Below, piece after piece: positions 37,481 to 46,719 of a stretch of DNA of 64,000 nt. How positions within the stretch are numbered: position 1 is the stretch's first letter; each line of letters opens with the position of its first letter. Below the pieces are notes generated by a model. The model searched no databases. It saw nothing but the letters and a program-made list of their open reading frames with translations, and had not been told where the DNA came from. Source of the DNA: Methanosarcina barkeri str. Wiesmoor (GTDB lineage Archaea; Halobacteriota; Methanosarcinia; Methanosarcinales; Methanosarcinaceae); contig NZ_CP009526.1 of the NCBI RefSeq assembly GCF_000969985.1, forward strand, positions 4,526,001 through 4,590,000, in the 5' to 3' direction. The translations under genes and the position numbers were made by a program.

Positions 37481-37805
37481 ATTTTTCCCTCGAGTGTCTG
37501 AAATTTACCAGAAAAAAGTAGCTTTTTCACTACCTTCCTTCCCTTTCATTACTTTCCTTCTTAGTCTTTTCTTTCTTCATTTCTTTAGTTCTTTCTTTCA
37601 ATTTCCAACTGTTATGCGGAAAGCCAATATCAAGATACTTTACTGCAGGTCAATTTCAAAACGCTTTGCAGCAGGTTAATATCGAAGAAACTTTACAGCA
37701 ATTATGTGATTTATTGCTCAATACGCTTTATAGATACTGAAGTCTTATATTTACCGCGTGTTCAGAGTTATCCTGAGATACTTATCGATGAATATACACT
37801 GTTGA

Positions 37806-38315
37806 AAGGCAGTACTACTCAGAAGGAATTCTGAGCACAAAACATATTCAGGTGAACTTCCAGATGGTATAAAGGGCGAATTTGGTAATGGAATCAAATC
37901 TCTGATAATCACTTTTAACCATGTTGCTAATGTTTCAGAGCCAAAAATACATGAATTTCTGGAAAACATTGGTGTTCATATATCTAAAGCCACTATTTCT
38001 CGAATCTTGACAAAAGATATTAATATTTTTCATCAGGAGAAAGCTGAGATTTTCCTGGAAGGACTTAAAGCTACGCCTTATCAGCAGATAGATGATACAG
38101 GTGCAAGAGTCAATGGTGTCAATTATTATACTGAGATTCTTTGTAATCCTGATTATACTGCTGATTTTACAGTTCCCAATAAGAATCGGGAAAACATTTT
38201 AGATGTGCTTTTATGTGGAAAAGAAAAACGTACTGCTTTGTCCCGCGCCCAGCGCGGCTGGAACATAAAAGCCCTGATAAGCGAGAAAAGCAAAAAAATC
38301 AAGGGCATTGTTTAG
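37806..38315 (+). pseudogene. Decayed DDE transposase (internal fragment)
   Basis: A frame closed by stops on both sides reads LPDGIKGEFGNGIKSLIITFNHV, later IGVHISKATISRIL and ATPYQQIDDTGARVNGVNYYTEILCN, ending in VPNKNRENILDVLL. The QIDDTGARVNG block carries a catalytic-Asp motif of a DDE transposase common in Methanosarcina. N-terminal and C-terminal parts are missing, and the sequence after about 38215 (TALSRAQRGWNIK...) no longer fits, so the fragment is probably spliced to other DNA. Confidence 0.65.
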
Positions 38316-38354
38316 AGCTGAAACGAGTTTCTGTCAGTTATTATAACTTTATTT

Positions 38355-38693
38355 TTATTTTTCTGTCGGTCGGCCCCGAAAATCCGATTCAACTTTTATA
38401 ACTATCCGCCTGCAAACCTCGTCCATCAGTTTCCAGTAATCTTCGACCTGCCGGTAGATTTCTTCTGCAACTTCCTCAAAATTAACGTGCTCAGCAACGT
38501 GCCTAATCTCTTCTTTCTCGTCGATCATTTCAAGTACCTGAACCGTTTATTCTTCATCTATGAGCCCGACCTTGAAAACCATTTTCATGCAGGACTTTGG
38601 TGACCCACAGGCAAATCCTTCATGGACAAAGAGATAATCTTTTACGAGTCTCCAGAAAATTTCTACGCTGTGATTGGAAACTGAGCGACTAAC
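38355..38693 (-). pseudogene. Decayed HI0074-type HEPN protein (MNT/HEPN module partner)
   Basis: Minus-strand coding reads SVEIFWRLVKDYLFVHEGFACGSPKSCMKMVFKVGLIDEE, a TAA (38547-38549), then TVQVLEMIDEKEEIRHVAEHVNFEEVAEEIYRQVEDYWKLMDEVC. This is the nucleotidyltransferase substrate-binding (HI0074) family, a HEPN protein that pairs with a minimal nucleotidyltransferase as a toxin-antitoxin module. The in-frame stop, the altered NRTSH region and the missing N-terminus show decay. No MNT gene is present. Confidence 0.65.
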
Positions 38694-38787
38694 ATCGTAC
38701 ACATAGCAACATAGTAAATATCCAAAAAAATATTAACATAAACCGAAAAAAGACAGTAGATTTCTTTTTCTTTATAGGTTGGTTGGA

Positions 38788-40155
38788 ATGATAGAAGAAG
38801 ACATATTAGAATATTGTAACAACAAAATTTACGAATATTCAGGAACTGGAGAGTTATTATTTGAAGATGGACAGAAATTCGATTGTGAGTTTGTAGCTTT
38901 CCAAATGAAAAATGGTAAGATTCTGTTTCATGCAAAACGTTGTCGATCAAAAATCCAACAATATTCTTCTCCTAAAAAAGGATACTGTCGCGCAAGTTTT
39001 GTGGGAGTTACTGATAAAAAATATAAGATTTCTGGAGAAAATGGCCTTATAATACATATTGAATCAGTAAATGATGAAAGGTCTATTACATGCTCTTTTG
39101 AAATACTGAATGTGCAGATTTTAGAAAATGAGAACAAAAGAGAAGTTCACTTTGGTATTACAAACTTCGAATTCACAGGAAACGAATGCAATGAAAGAAT
39201 TTTAACTCTTAACCTAAAAGAGTCAGCAAGAATATCAATCCAAAAGTTGCAAGCTTATAAAAAAATAATGAGATGGATTAAAACATTTAGATCCATAGAT
39301 GTAACTTGTGAAGCTATATTTAACTTGTCCGAAGAAAAATTTGAAAACACAATAGAAATTCTTGACAATTTACTTTATGCTATGTCGATTGCAAGAGGAA
39401 CAAAAATCCAATGGATATATTATGAAATTTTTGACGATAAAGAAATTTGTATTTCAAGAGTGCACTCATCCTCCAGAGTGACAAAAGTTTATAGTTCGTA
39501 TAACCTTATTGATCCTAAAGATACAAATTCAACAAAAATTTTCCTAGAGAATGCAAAACCAATTTTTGGTGAAAAAAACAAACTCGTGGAACCAATGAGA
39601 GAACTAATAGACTCTCACCTCGACTCACTTATTCCAGGAGTTTATTTGGAAACGAAAGGAGCCAACCTTGGAATAACAATGGAAATGTTAAAAGAAAGTT
39701 TTATAAGAACCGCTGAAAAAGATGGAATAAATAAAGAAAATATACTCACTGAAGAAAAATTTAAAGAGTTGGAAAAGTCAATTAAGAAGTGTATTAAATT
39801 TGAAGTTAAAGAAAAAGAGAAAAGAGCTCTTATGTATAAAAACTTAAAGTCTATTAATAGAAGACCCTTCAATACTTTAATATCAGATTTTTGTAAAGAA
39901 ATAAACTTTGAGGTCAATGAAGATCAGGTTCAACTTTTTGTTAAATGTAGAAATAAGCTTGTACACACAGGGAATTTCTATTGTAGATATGCTACTGAAG
40001 ATAAAGAAAGATATCCACAATTAAAAGATGAATTATCCGAATACCGCTTCTTAGTCGACTTTATAAATAAATTGCTTTTAAAATCATACGGATACAAGGG
40101 TTTTTATCTTGATTGGAGTTCTACTGAAGGGCCAGTATGCAAAGAACTAGTGTAA
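38788..40155 (+). CDS. HEPN-domain protein, candidate ApeA-like defence nuclease
   Basis: A 455-residue protein. The C-terminal region contains FVKCRNKLVHTGNF: Arg388-x4-His393, the catalytic RNxxxH motif of HEPN ribonucleases, in a helical domain. The N-terminal ~150 residues are beta-rich (YEYSGTGELLFEDGQKFDCEFVAFQMKNGKILFHAK), a layout seen in ApeA-type abortive-infection proteins, though I cannot prove homology. Codon use is very A-rich compared with the neighbouring GlyRS gene, and the gene sits between decayed transposase/HEPN genes and a housekeeping gene, which fits transfer. Start: ATG at 38788; an in-frame TTG lies three codons upstream. No recognised ribosome site. Confidence 0.7.
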   Translation: MIEEDILEYCNNKIYEYSGTGELLFEDGQKFDCEFVAFQMKNGKILFHAKRCRSKIQQYSSPKKGYCRASFVGVTDKKYKISGENGLIIHIESVNDERSITCSFEILNVQILENENKREVHFGITNFEFTGNECNERILTLNLKESARISIQKLQAYKKIMRWIKTFRSIDVTCEAIFNLSEEKFENTIEILDNLLYAMSIARGTKIQWIYYEIFDDKEICISRVHSSSRVTKVYSSYNLIDPKDTNSTKIFLENAKPIFGEKNKLVEPMRELIDSHLDSLIPGVYLETKGANLGITMEMLKESFIRTAEKDGINKENILTEEKFKELEKSIKKCIKFEVKEKEKRALMYKNLKSINRRPFNTLISDFCKEINFEVNEDQVQLFVKCRNKLVHTGNFYCRYATEDKERYPQLKDELSEYRFLVDFINKLLLKSYGYKGFYLDWSSTEGPVCKELV

Positions 40156-40392
40156 GTCTGAAAGAAATAAAATTTCACTTCTTTTGACTCATAAGTCATT
40201 ATAGGTCATTTATACTGACTTCGTTTTAGGCCAACAACTGCACACATTTACATTTATAAACCCAAAACCTCTCCAACTGACTCAGAGCAGTGCAAATTTA
40301 ATATAATGACACCTTTATCCATCTAGTATTTCCTACAAATCAAAATTACAATTATCTGAGATCCCCTAATCAATTTCACGAGGATTTTTAAA

Positions 40393-42216
40393 ATGGACAC
40401 ATACGAGAAGGTATTCGAGCTGGCTAAACGCCGGGGGTTCTTATGGAACTCCTTTGAGCTGTATGGCGGAAGCCGCGGATTTTATGATTATGGGCCTCTT
40501 GGGAGCACATTGAAGAGGCGGATCGAGCAAACCTGGAGAGAGTTTTACGTTATCCAGGAAGGGTTTATGGAAATCGAATGCCCGACAATCGGGATCGAGG
40601 AAGTCTTTATTGCATCCGGGCACGTTGGAGGTTTTTCGGACCCTCTGTGCGAATGCATGAACTGTAAAGAAGCATTCCGGGCCGATCACCTTGTAGAAAA
40701 CGTAATGGAAGCTGCGGGGACCCTGAGTGCAGAAGAACTCACTAAGGTTATAAAGGAAAACGATATCCGATGCCCGGAGTGCGGTGGAAAATTCGGCGAC
40801 GCCTATGAATTTAACCTGATGTTCAAAACCACAATTGGGCCCGGCACTGGAAGACAGGGATACCTCAGGCCGGAGACAGCACAGGGTATGTTTGTCGATT
40901 TCCAGAGGCTGTCCCGCTTCTACAGAGACAAGCTGCCTTTTGGAGCCGTACAGATCGGGAAATCCTACAGAAATGAAATCGCACCCAGGCAAGGTGTAAT
41001 CCGTCTCAGAGAATTCACACAGGCCGAGTGCGAGATTTTCGTTGACCCACGCAACAAGAAACACCCCAACTTCGAACGTTTTGCAGACAGAGAACTTGTA
41101 CTCTATTCCCAGAAAGCACAGGAGAAAGGCGAACCTTTCAGGATGACTGTACGGGAAGCTGTAGAGACCGGAGTTATTGCACACGAAGTCCTGGGCTACA
41201 ACATTGCACTTACCAATGAGTTTTTGACAAAGGTTGGAATTGATCCTGCAAAACTCAGGTTCAGACAGCACCTGAAAGACGAAATGGCGCATTACGCAAT
41301 CGACTGCTGGGATGCTGAGATCGAGACCGACCGGTTCGGCTGGGTCGAGATCGTGGGAATTGCCGACAGGACGGATTACGACCTTAAAGCTCATGCAAAG
41401 GTTAGCAAGACCGAGCTTTATGTGTATGTCGAATACGACGAGCCGAAGATGGTAACTCGTTTTGTTGTAAAGCCTAACATGGGCAAGCTCGGGCCTCTCT
41501 TTAAGGGCAAGGCAAAAGCTGTCGCAGATGCCTTAAAACAGCTTTCCGAAAAAGAACTATCAAAGGATGAGATAAAAGTTACCGTGGACGGAGAAGAGTT
41601 TACAGTCGGTTCTGATGCGGTGGACTTTGCGGAGGAAACCGTTAAAGTCAGTGGAGAAAACGTCACTCCTCACGTAATCGAGCCTTCTTATGGGATCGAC
41701 AGGATCTTCTACGGTGTTATGGAGCACGCCTATGACGAAGAAAACGTGGCTCAGAAGGTTGCCGAATCCGAGCTTAAAGGCACAGAAGAAACTGAGAAGG
41801 AATCCGAAGCCGGAAAGGGGGAAAGTGAAACTGAGGGAGAAGAGGAAGCCCGTCTCGTCATGCACTTTTCAAGCGCAGTTGCCCCGGTACAGGTTGCAGT
41901 CCTCCCGCTTCTGACCCGCAAAGAGCTTGCAGACCCTGCAAAGGATATCATTGTAAAACTCAGGGAAAAGACCCTGCTTGTCAATTATGATGATTCCGGA
42001 ACCATCGGGCGTCGCTACAGGAGAAACGATGAAATCGGAACGCCTTACTGTGTTACTGTAGATTACGATACCCTCAAAGACGGGACTGTAACTATAAGGG
42101 ATAGAGATTCCATGCGCCAGATCCGAGCTCCGGTAAAAGGTATCGAAAACGTGCTCTATGAACTTATTTACAGAGGCAGAAATTTCGAATCCGCAGGCAA
42201 GCCCTTTAACTTCTAA
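40393..42216 (+). CDS. glyS: Glycyl-tRNA synthetase
   Basis: A 607-residue class II synthetase of the alpha2 archaeal/eukaryotic type, which charges tRNA-Gly. Visible: motif 1 region RGFLWNSFELYGGSRGFYDYGPLGS, zinc site CECMNC with CPECGG, motif 2 IGKSYRNEIAPRQGVIRLREFTQAECEIF, motif 3 EPSYGIDRIFYGVMEHAY, and the C-terminal anticodon-binding domain (VAPVQVAVLPLL). Between motif 3 and the anticodon domain (about 455-487) is an acidic Glu/Lys/Ser-rich insertion. It is longer than the ~570 residues usual in archaea because of this insert. Single gene, ATG start after CGAGGATTTTTAAA. Confidence 0.97.
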   Translation: MDTYEKVFELAKRRGFLWNSFELYGGSRGFYDYGPLGSTLKRRIEQTWREFYVIQEGFMEIECPTIGIEEVFIASGHVGGFSDPLCECMNCKEAFRADHLVENVMEAAGTLSAEELTKVIKENDIRCPECGGKFGDAYEFNLMFKTTIGPGTGRQGYLRPETAQGMFVDFQRLSRFYRDKLPFGAVQIGKSYRNEIAPRQGVIRLREFTQAECEIFVDPRNKKHPNFERFADRELVLYSQKAQEKGEPFRMTVREAVETGVIAHEVLGYNIALTNEFLTKVGIDPAKLRFRQHLKDEMAHYAIDCWDAEIETDRFGWVEIVGIADRTDYDLKAHAKVSKTELYVYVEYDEPKMVTRFVVKPNMGKLGPLFKGKAKAVADALKQLSEKELSKDEIKVTVDGEEFTVGSDAVDFAEETVKVSGENVTPHVIEPSYGIDRIFYGVMEHAYDEENVAQKVAESELKGTEETEKESEAGKGESETEGEEEARLVMHFSSAVAPVQVAVLPLLTRKELADPAKDIIVKLREKTLLVNYDDSGTIGRRYRRNDEIGTPYCVTVDYDTLKDGTVTIRDRDSMRQIRAPVKGIENVLYELIYRGRNFESAGKPFNF

Positions 42217-42354
42217 AAATTAAAAACTGGTAGTTCCTGAGCTGTGGGCTAAAAAGCCTGCAGCAAAGTTTTTAGTTTTTTATGTTTATTAAAATTAAAT
42301 TAAAAAATTGAATTAAAAATCTGAAACGAATAGCCTCGGATAAATTAATCTGGA

Positions 42355-42480
42355 ATAAATTAATCTGATCTGAAAATCTGAAATAAATTAATCTGATCTG
42401 AAAATCTGAAATAAATTAATCTGATCTGAAAATCTGGAATAAATTAATCTGATCTGAAAATCTGGAATAAATTAATCTGA
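42355..42480. repeat. 28-nt tandem repeat, 4 copies plus a partial
   Basis: ATAAATTAATCTGATCTGAA plus AATCTG(A/G)A starts at 42355, 42383, 42411 and 42439, with a partial copy at 42467. It ends about 20 bases before the hef start codon and thus lies in its leader or promoter region. Confidence 0.9.
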
Positions 42481-42501
42481 AAGAAACGATCCTGAAATAG
42501 A

Positions 42502-45318
42502 ATGAACGAGAATCTTTTTTCTGAAAAACCTGGGTTCATGAAGCACCCGCTGATAAAACCCAATACCGTTGAGCAGAGGCTATATCAGTTGAATCTTGCT
42601 GGAAAGGCACTCGAAGGATCAAGCCTTGTTGTGCTTCCTACTGGGCTTGGAAAAACCATAATAGCTCTTTTTGTAATTGTTTCCAGGCTTCAGCGTTTCG
42701 GGGGAAAAGCGCTGGTTCTTTCTCCAACAAAACCGCTTGTTGAGCAGCATGCGGCTTTTTTCAAAAAAGTAATGGCTCTTCCTGAAGATAAAATTCTCAC
42801 TTTTACGGGCAGCATTGCGCCTGCAGAACGTGAAAAACTCTGGGCTCAGGGGGAATTGATAGTATCCACTCCTCAGGTGATTGAAAACGATCTTCTTACA
42901 AAAAGAATCAGCCTTGAAGATGTAACCCACATAACCTTTGACGAAGCCCACAGGGCAGTCGGAAATTACGCTTATACCTTTATTGCGGAAAAATACTTCG
43001 AAAGCGCAAAAAACCCTCATGTGCTCGGAATTACTGCAAGCCCTGGAAGTTCGGACGAGAAAATCTCTGAAGTCTGCCAGGCTTTGCACATTGAAAATGT
43101 CTCGGTGAAAACTGAGAAAGATAAGGATGTCCGTCCTTATGTGCAGGAAAAAAAGATAGAATGGTTTCAGGTTCAGCTTCCTTCCGAAATGGCCGAAATC
43201 CGGGGCTATCTGGAAAAAATTTTTGATGACCGGCTTGTAACCGTAAGAGATTTGGGTTTTTCAGTAGGCAGCAGGAAATATGTCTCTAAAAAAGACCTCT
43301 TGCTTCTCCAGAAGAAACTGCAGGGTGAAATCCGGATTGGAGGTGACCCTGCAGTTTTTACTGCTATGTCTGTACTTGCGGAAATGTTGAAGGTGAATCA
43401 CGCCGTAGAAATGATTGAGACTCAGGGGCTTGAGCCCCTCAGGAAGTACCTGGAGAAACTTGATGCTGAAGCCTCTTCAAACAGTGCAAGCAAGGCTTCA
43501 AAAAGACTGATGGACGATCTCTACATGAGAAAAGCCCTTTACAGAGTAAAGGAATGCGAGGTCGAACATCCAAAACTAGAGCTTGCACGAAAACTCGTAT
43601 CCAAACAGCTAAAAGGAAGTCCTGATTCCAGAGTAATTGTTTTTACGAATTACAGGGACACAGCAGAGATAGTGGTAAATGCCCTCTCAGAAATTCCAGA
43701 AATTGTCCCTATCCGTTTTGTAGGGCAGGCCTCTCGCCGTAAGGACAAAGGGCTTACGCAAAAACAACAGGTGGAAGTTCTTGATAAGTTTAGAGCAGGA
43801 GAATATAACGTACTTGTAGCTACCTCAGTTGCTGAAGAAGGGCTTGATATCCCTTCAACAGACCTGGTATTATTCTACGAACCCATTCCCTCGGAAATCC
43901 GGAGCATCCAGCGTAAAGGCCGAACAGGCAGACAGCATAAAGGTAGAGTCATTATACTTGTAACAAAGGGTACACGCGATGAAGCCTATTACTGGAGCAG
44001 TAAGAGCAAGGAAAAAAGGATGCTAAATAGTATGCACGGGCTTGAAGCTCTTCTGGACCCAAAAGACTCAAAGCAGGGTTTGAAACTTTCAGACTTTGAG
44101 TCCAAAGCTTTTATTCCGGCTGATACACAGAACGAAGCTGGAAATGAGACTAAAATAAATAACAGATTCGAAAATGCTAATATAACGCAGGAAAATCAAA
44201 ATCCGATGCAGAAAAGCAATGATCTTGATGTAAATCTCAGTGGTTTTGTAAACAGCAGGGGCAAAGCTGTAGATAGTAACGTTTTTGCAGATAACAAGGA
44301 TGAGGCTGTAGATAGCAGTAGTTTTGCAGACATCGGAGACAGGGCTACAGATGTTAGATATTTAGCTGCAGACTGTGGGGATTTAACTGTAGGCAGCAGG
44401 GATATGGGGACAGGGTCAGACTACAACAAGGCGAATGAAGAAATTAACGAAGAGAACTGTGGGGTCGGAAAAGAAGAAGAAAGAAAGAAGAATCGGAGTT
44501 GGAAAGAAAGCGAAAAAGGAAAAGAACAAAAGAATGAAGAAAAAAGCAAAGAAGAAAACGTAAAAGAAAGACAAAAAACTTTTGTCTATTTTGAAACTCT
44601 TTCTGGAAAGAAAACGGAACTCACACCTGAAACTGCTGCAGAAGTATCCAAAATAGAAACAAACTCCGAATCCCCGAAAATAGTAGTGGACTTCAGGGAA
44701 GCAAAAAGCGGGGTTGCAAATGTTCTCGATAAGCTTGGAGTAGAAGTTATTTTTACCACGCTTGAAATTGGTGATTACGTTGTAAGCGACCGCCTTGCCG
44801 TGGAGAGAAAGCGCACGGATGACTTTGTAAACTCTCTTGTTGATGGAAAACGAAATCTTTTTGCACAATTATCGGATCTTACAAGAGTATATCAAAAGCC
44901 TGTTCTTATTATTGAAGGAACAGAACTTTTCACTTCAAGGCAAATCAACCCTAATGCTATTTACGGCTCCTTAATATCCATTGCTATTGATTTTGGAGTG
45001 TCACTATTATATTCAAGAGATGAAGAAGAAACTGCTGCAATTTTAAAAATGCTTGCAAAGCGTGAGCAGATAGGAAATAAAAGAGAGGTCAATCCCCACG
45101 GGAAAAAGTCAGCAAGTACCCTTCCCGAGCAGCAGGAATACCTGGTATCCGCGATCGCAGACATCGGGCCGAAAGCTGCAAGAAACCTTCTTTTGCACTT
45201 TGGCTCAGTAGAGGCTATTATGAAAGCTGATGCCAAAGAACTCAAGAAAGTAAACTTAATAGGACCAAAAAGAGCAACAAAAATTAGAGAACTCATTGAG
45301 GCTCCCTATAAAGGATAA
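42502..45318 (+). CDS. hef: Hef helicase/nuclease (XPF/FANCM family)
   Basis: A 938-residue fusion acting on stalled forks. The N-terminal SF2 helicase has LPTGLGKT (Walker A), the DEAH box in ITFDEAHRAVG, and motif VI QRKGRTGRQHKG. The C-terminal XPF-type nuclease has GDYVVSDRLAVERKRTDDF (ERKxxxD). Tandem helix-hairpin-helix motifs close the protein (IADIGPKAARNLLLHFGSVEAIMKADAKELKKVNLIGPKRATKIRELI). The linker (about 545-705) is unusually long, polar and repetitive, rich in Asp/Gly/Lys/Glu, likely unstructured. ATG after GAAAGAAACGA. Monocistronic. Confidence 0.97.
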   Translation: MNENLFSEKPGFMKHPLIKPNTVEQRLYQLNLAGKALEGSSLVVLPTGLGKTIIALFVIVSRLQRFGGKALVLSPTKPLVEQHAAFFKKVMALPEDKILTFTGSIAPAEREKLWAQGELIVSTPQVIENDLLTKRISLEDVTHITFDEAHRAVGNYAYTFIAEKYFESAKNPHVLGITASPGSSDEKISEVCQALHIENVSVKTEKDKDVRPYVQEKKIEWFQVQLPSEMAEIRGYLEKIFDDRLVTVRDLGFSVGSRKYVSKKDLLLLQKKLQGEIRIGGDPAVFTAMSVLAEMLKVNHAVEMIETQGLEPLRKYLEKLDAEASSNSASKASKRLMDDLYMRKALYRVKECEVEHPKLELARKLVSKQLKGSPDSRVIVFTNYRDTAEIVVNALSEIPEIVPIRFVGQASRRKDKGLTQKQQVEVLDKFRAGEYNVLVATSVAEEGLDIPSTDLVLFYEPIPSEIRSIQRKGRTGRQHKGRVIILVTKGTRDEAYYWSSKSKEKRMLNSMHGLEALLDPKDSKQGLKLSDFESKAFIPADTQNEAGNETKINNRFENANITQENQNPMQKSNDLDVNLSGFVNSRGKAVDSNVFADNKDEAVDSSSFADIGDRATDVRYLAADCGDLTVGSRDMGTGSDYNKANEEINEENCGVGKEEERKKNRSWKESEKGKEQKNEEKSKEENVKERQKTFVYFETLSGKKTELTPETAAEVSKIETNSESPKIVVDFREAKSGVANVLDKLGVEVIFTTLEIGDYVVSDRLAVERKRTDDFVNSLVDGKRNLFAQLSDLTRVYQKPVLIIEGTELFTSRQINPNAIYGSLISIAIDFGVSLLYSRDEEETAAILKMLAKREQIGNKREVNPHGKKSASTLPEQQEYLVSAIADIGPKAARNLLLHFGSVEAIMKADAKELKKVNLIGPKRATKIRELIEAPYKG

Positions 45319-45319
45319 A

Positions 45320-45440
45320 TGACGGAAAAAGTAACGAAAAAAGTAACGAAAAAAGTCAAATTTCTCTAGACTTTTTCTTTTCTTTCCTTCCTTACTCTCT
45401 TCTGTTCTATATTTTTTGTTTTTTCATATTTTCGTAATCT
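45320..45440 (+). terminator. Pyrimidine-rich terminator region of hef, with a 12-nt repeat
   Basis: After the hef stop, GAAAAAAGTAAC-like units repeat about three times (45324-45358), followed by a long T/C-rich tract (45361-45440, several runs of five or six T). Archaeal termination uses such T tracts without a hairpin. Function is inferred from position and composition. Confidence 0.4.
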
Positions 45441-45487
45441 ATTGACTTCTTTTTACTCTTTTATTTCTGGTCTTTTTACTCTTACCT

Positions 45488-46168
45488 TTATAACTGCCTC
45501 AGGCGTTCTATAAGCCCAAGCCCTTTTCCAATTAATTCTAAATCCTCGGCAATCCTACGTGGGTCTGTTTCATCCTGAAGGCAATTTGCAATGTTGACCA
45601 TCTTTCTAAAAAGAAGGTCTTCCAGTACTTCCCGGTCTCTATGGACTCCGGCTACCTTTGATAATGCCGCAGGTTTTTCTTCTCTTTCTGAAGGTGCGGC
45701 CTGGACTACAGGAGCTTCAGGAACTTTAGATGAAGAAACTGTATGAGATACAGGAACTGTAGGAGCTCTATGAGCAGCAGGGGTTCTTCTTGATTCTTCT
45801 TTTTCAGGAGGTAATACAGGAATTTCCTCTTCTATAGTCTCGAGAGCTTTTTCCTCTTCTTCGGCAGTTTCAGAGGCTTTCATCCCGAATCTTGATTTTT
45901 GCCTGTGTGCCTGGACTCTCTTCTTACTCTCAAAAGAAGATTTGTCTTTTTCTGTAGACGGCGTGGGTTCAGGAGCCTGAGCCTGGACTTCCACGGCTGG
46001 TTCAGGAGCTTCCCTCTCTTCCTGAACATCACATATAGGACAGATTACTCTACCTTGATAGCGGAATTTTGGAGCTCCGCAGACTTTACAATGCTCAGCA
46101 AGCATTGTGCCCCCTAGTTCAAGGAAGCGGGCTATTCGCTTTACTTTTTTATCTTTTTCAGAATCCAT
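45488..46168 (-). CDS. Zinc-ribbon protein of the Sjogren/scleroderma autoantigen 1 (p27) family
   Basis: A 226-residue protein. The N-terminal zinc ribbon reads IARFLELGGTMLAEHCKVCGAPKFRYQGRVICPICD (C-x2-C...C-x2-C), the defining element of the autoantigen p27 family found in most euryarchaea. A Pro/Glu/Ala-rich disordered middle and a C-terminal helix (LEDLLFRKMVNIANCLQDETDPRRIAEDLELIGKGLGLIERL) follow. ATG at 46168 with GGAAGGT upstream is chosen over a start 16 codons earlier. The function is unknown. Divergent from the UPF0147 gene. Confidence 0.85.
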   Translation of the reverse strand: MDSEKDKKVKRIARFLELGGTMLAEHCKVCGAPKFRYQGRVICPICDVQEEREAPEPAVEVQAQAPEPTPSTEKDKSSFESKKRVQAHRQKSRFGMKASETAEEEEKALETIEEEIPVLPPEKEESRRTPAAHRAPTVPVSHTVSSSKVPEAPVVQAAPSEREEKPAALSKVAGVHRDREVLEDLLFRKMVNIANCLQDETDPRRIAEDLELIGKGLGLIERLRQL

Positions 46169-46446
46169 AATTCTGACCTTCCTTTGTTCGCGGCTTCTTA
46201 TGCATTTGCTTCTCACTTATTTTATAAAATTTTTCCTGTAGCTCACTGTATATGAAACTAATTTATACTGTATAACTTCGAAAAAGGAAACAAATACAGA
46301 ATCACAATGAGTAGACTCTGAAGGGAAGCAACCTTTAAAATTACCGATAATATTTTATATAACAAGCCTATCTTAGACTAATCTATATTATATTAGCTAT
46401 ATTAACTCTAATTTTTATATCATAATTAACTGCGAAGGTGATTCGA

Positions 46447-46719
46447 ATGTCATCAAATGATTCAGCAGATGTTATAAAACAATGTCTTCAAGTTCTAGAA
46501 AGTATAACCAGTGACTCTTCAGTCCCTAGAAATATCAGGCGTTCCGTAAATGAAATTATGGATATACTGAACAACGAATCCGAACCTCTCTTTCTTAGAG
46601 CGGCATCAAGCATTTCCATTCTCGAAGATATAAGCAATGATCCTAACCTTCCTCTGCACACAAGAACTTTGATATGGAATCTTTCAAGCCAACTCGAGAC
46701 CATTCCTGTAGATGAGTAA
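46447..46719 (+). CDS. UPF0147 family protein
   Basis: A 90-residue all-helical archaeal protein, [74 protein letters not shown], with the pattern of the UPF0147 family (conserved in euryarchaea, function unknown). A near-perfect AGGTGAT ribosome site lies four bases before the ATG at 46447, which decides against a GTG three codons upstream. Monocistronic, divergent from the zinc-ribbon gene. Confidence 0.92.
   Translation: MSSNDSADVIKQCLQVLESITSDSSVPRNIRRSVNEIMDILNNESEPLFLRAASSISILEDISNDPNLPLHTRTLIWNLSSQLETIPVDE

Noticed and set aside
40441-41394. 317-codon minus-strand frame antisense to GlyRS
   Set aside because: Mirror of a GC-rich, strongly conserved gene; no motif or ribosome site.
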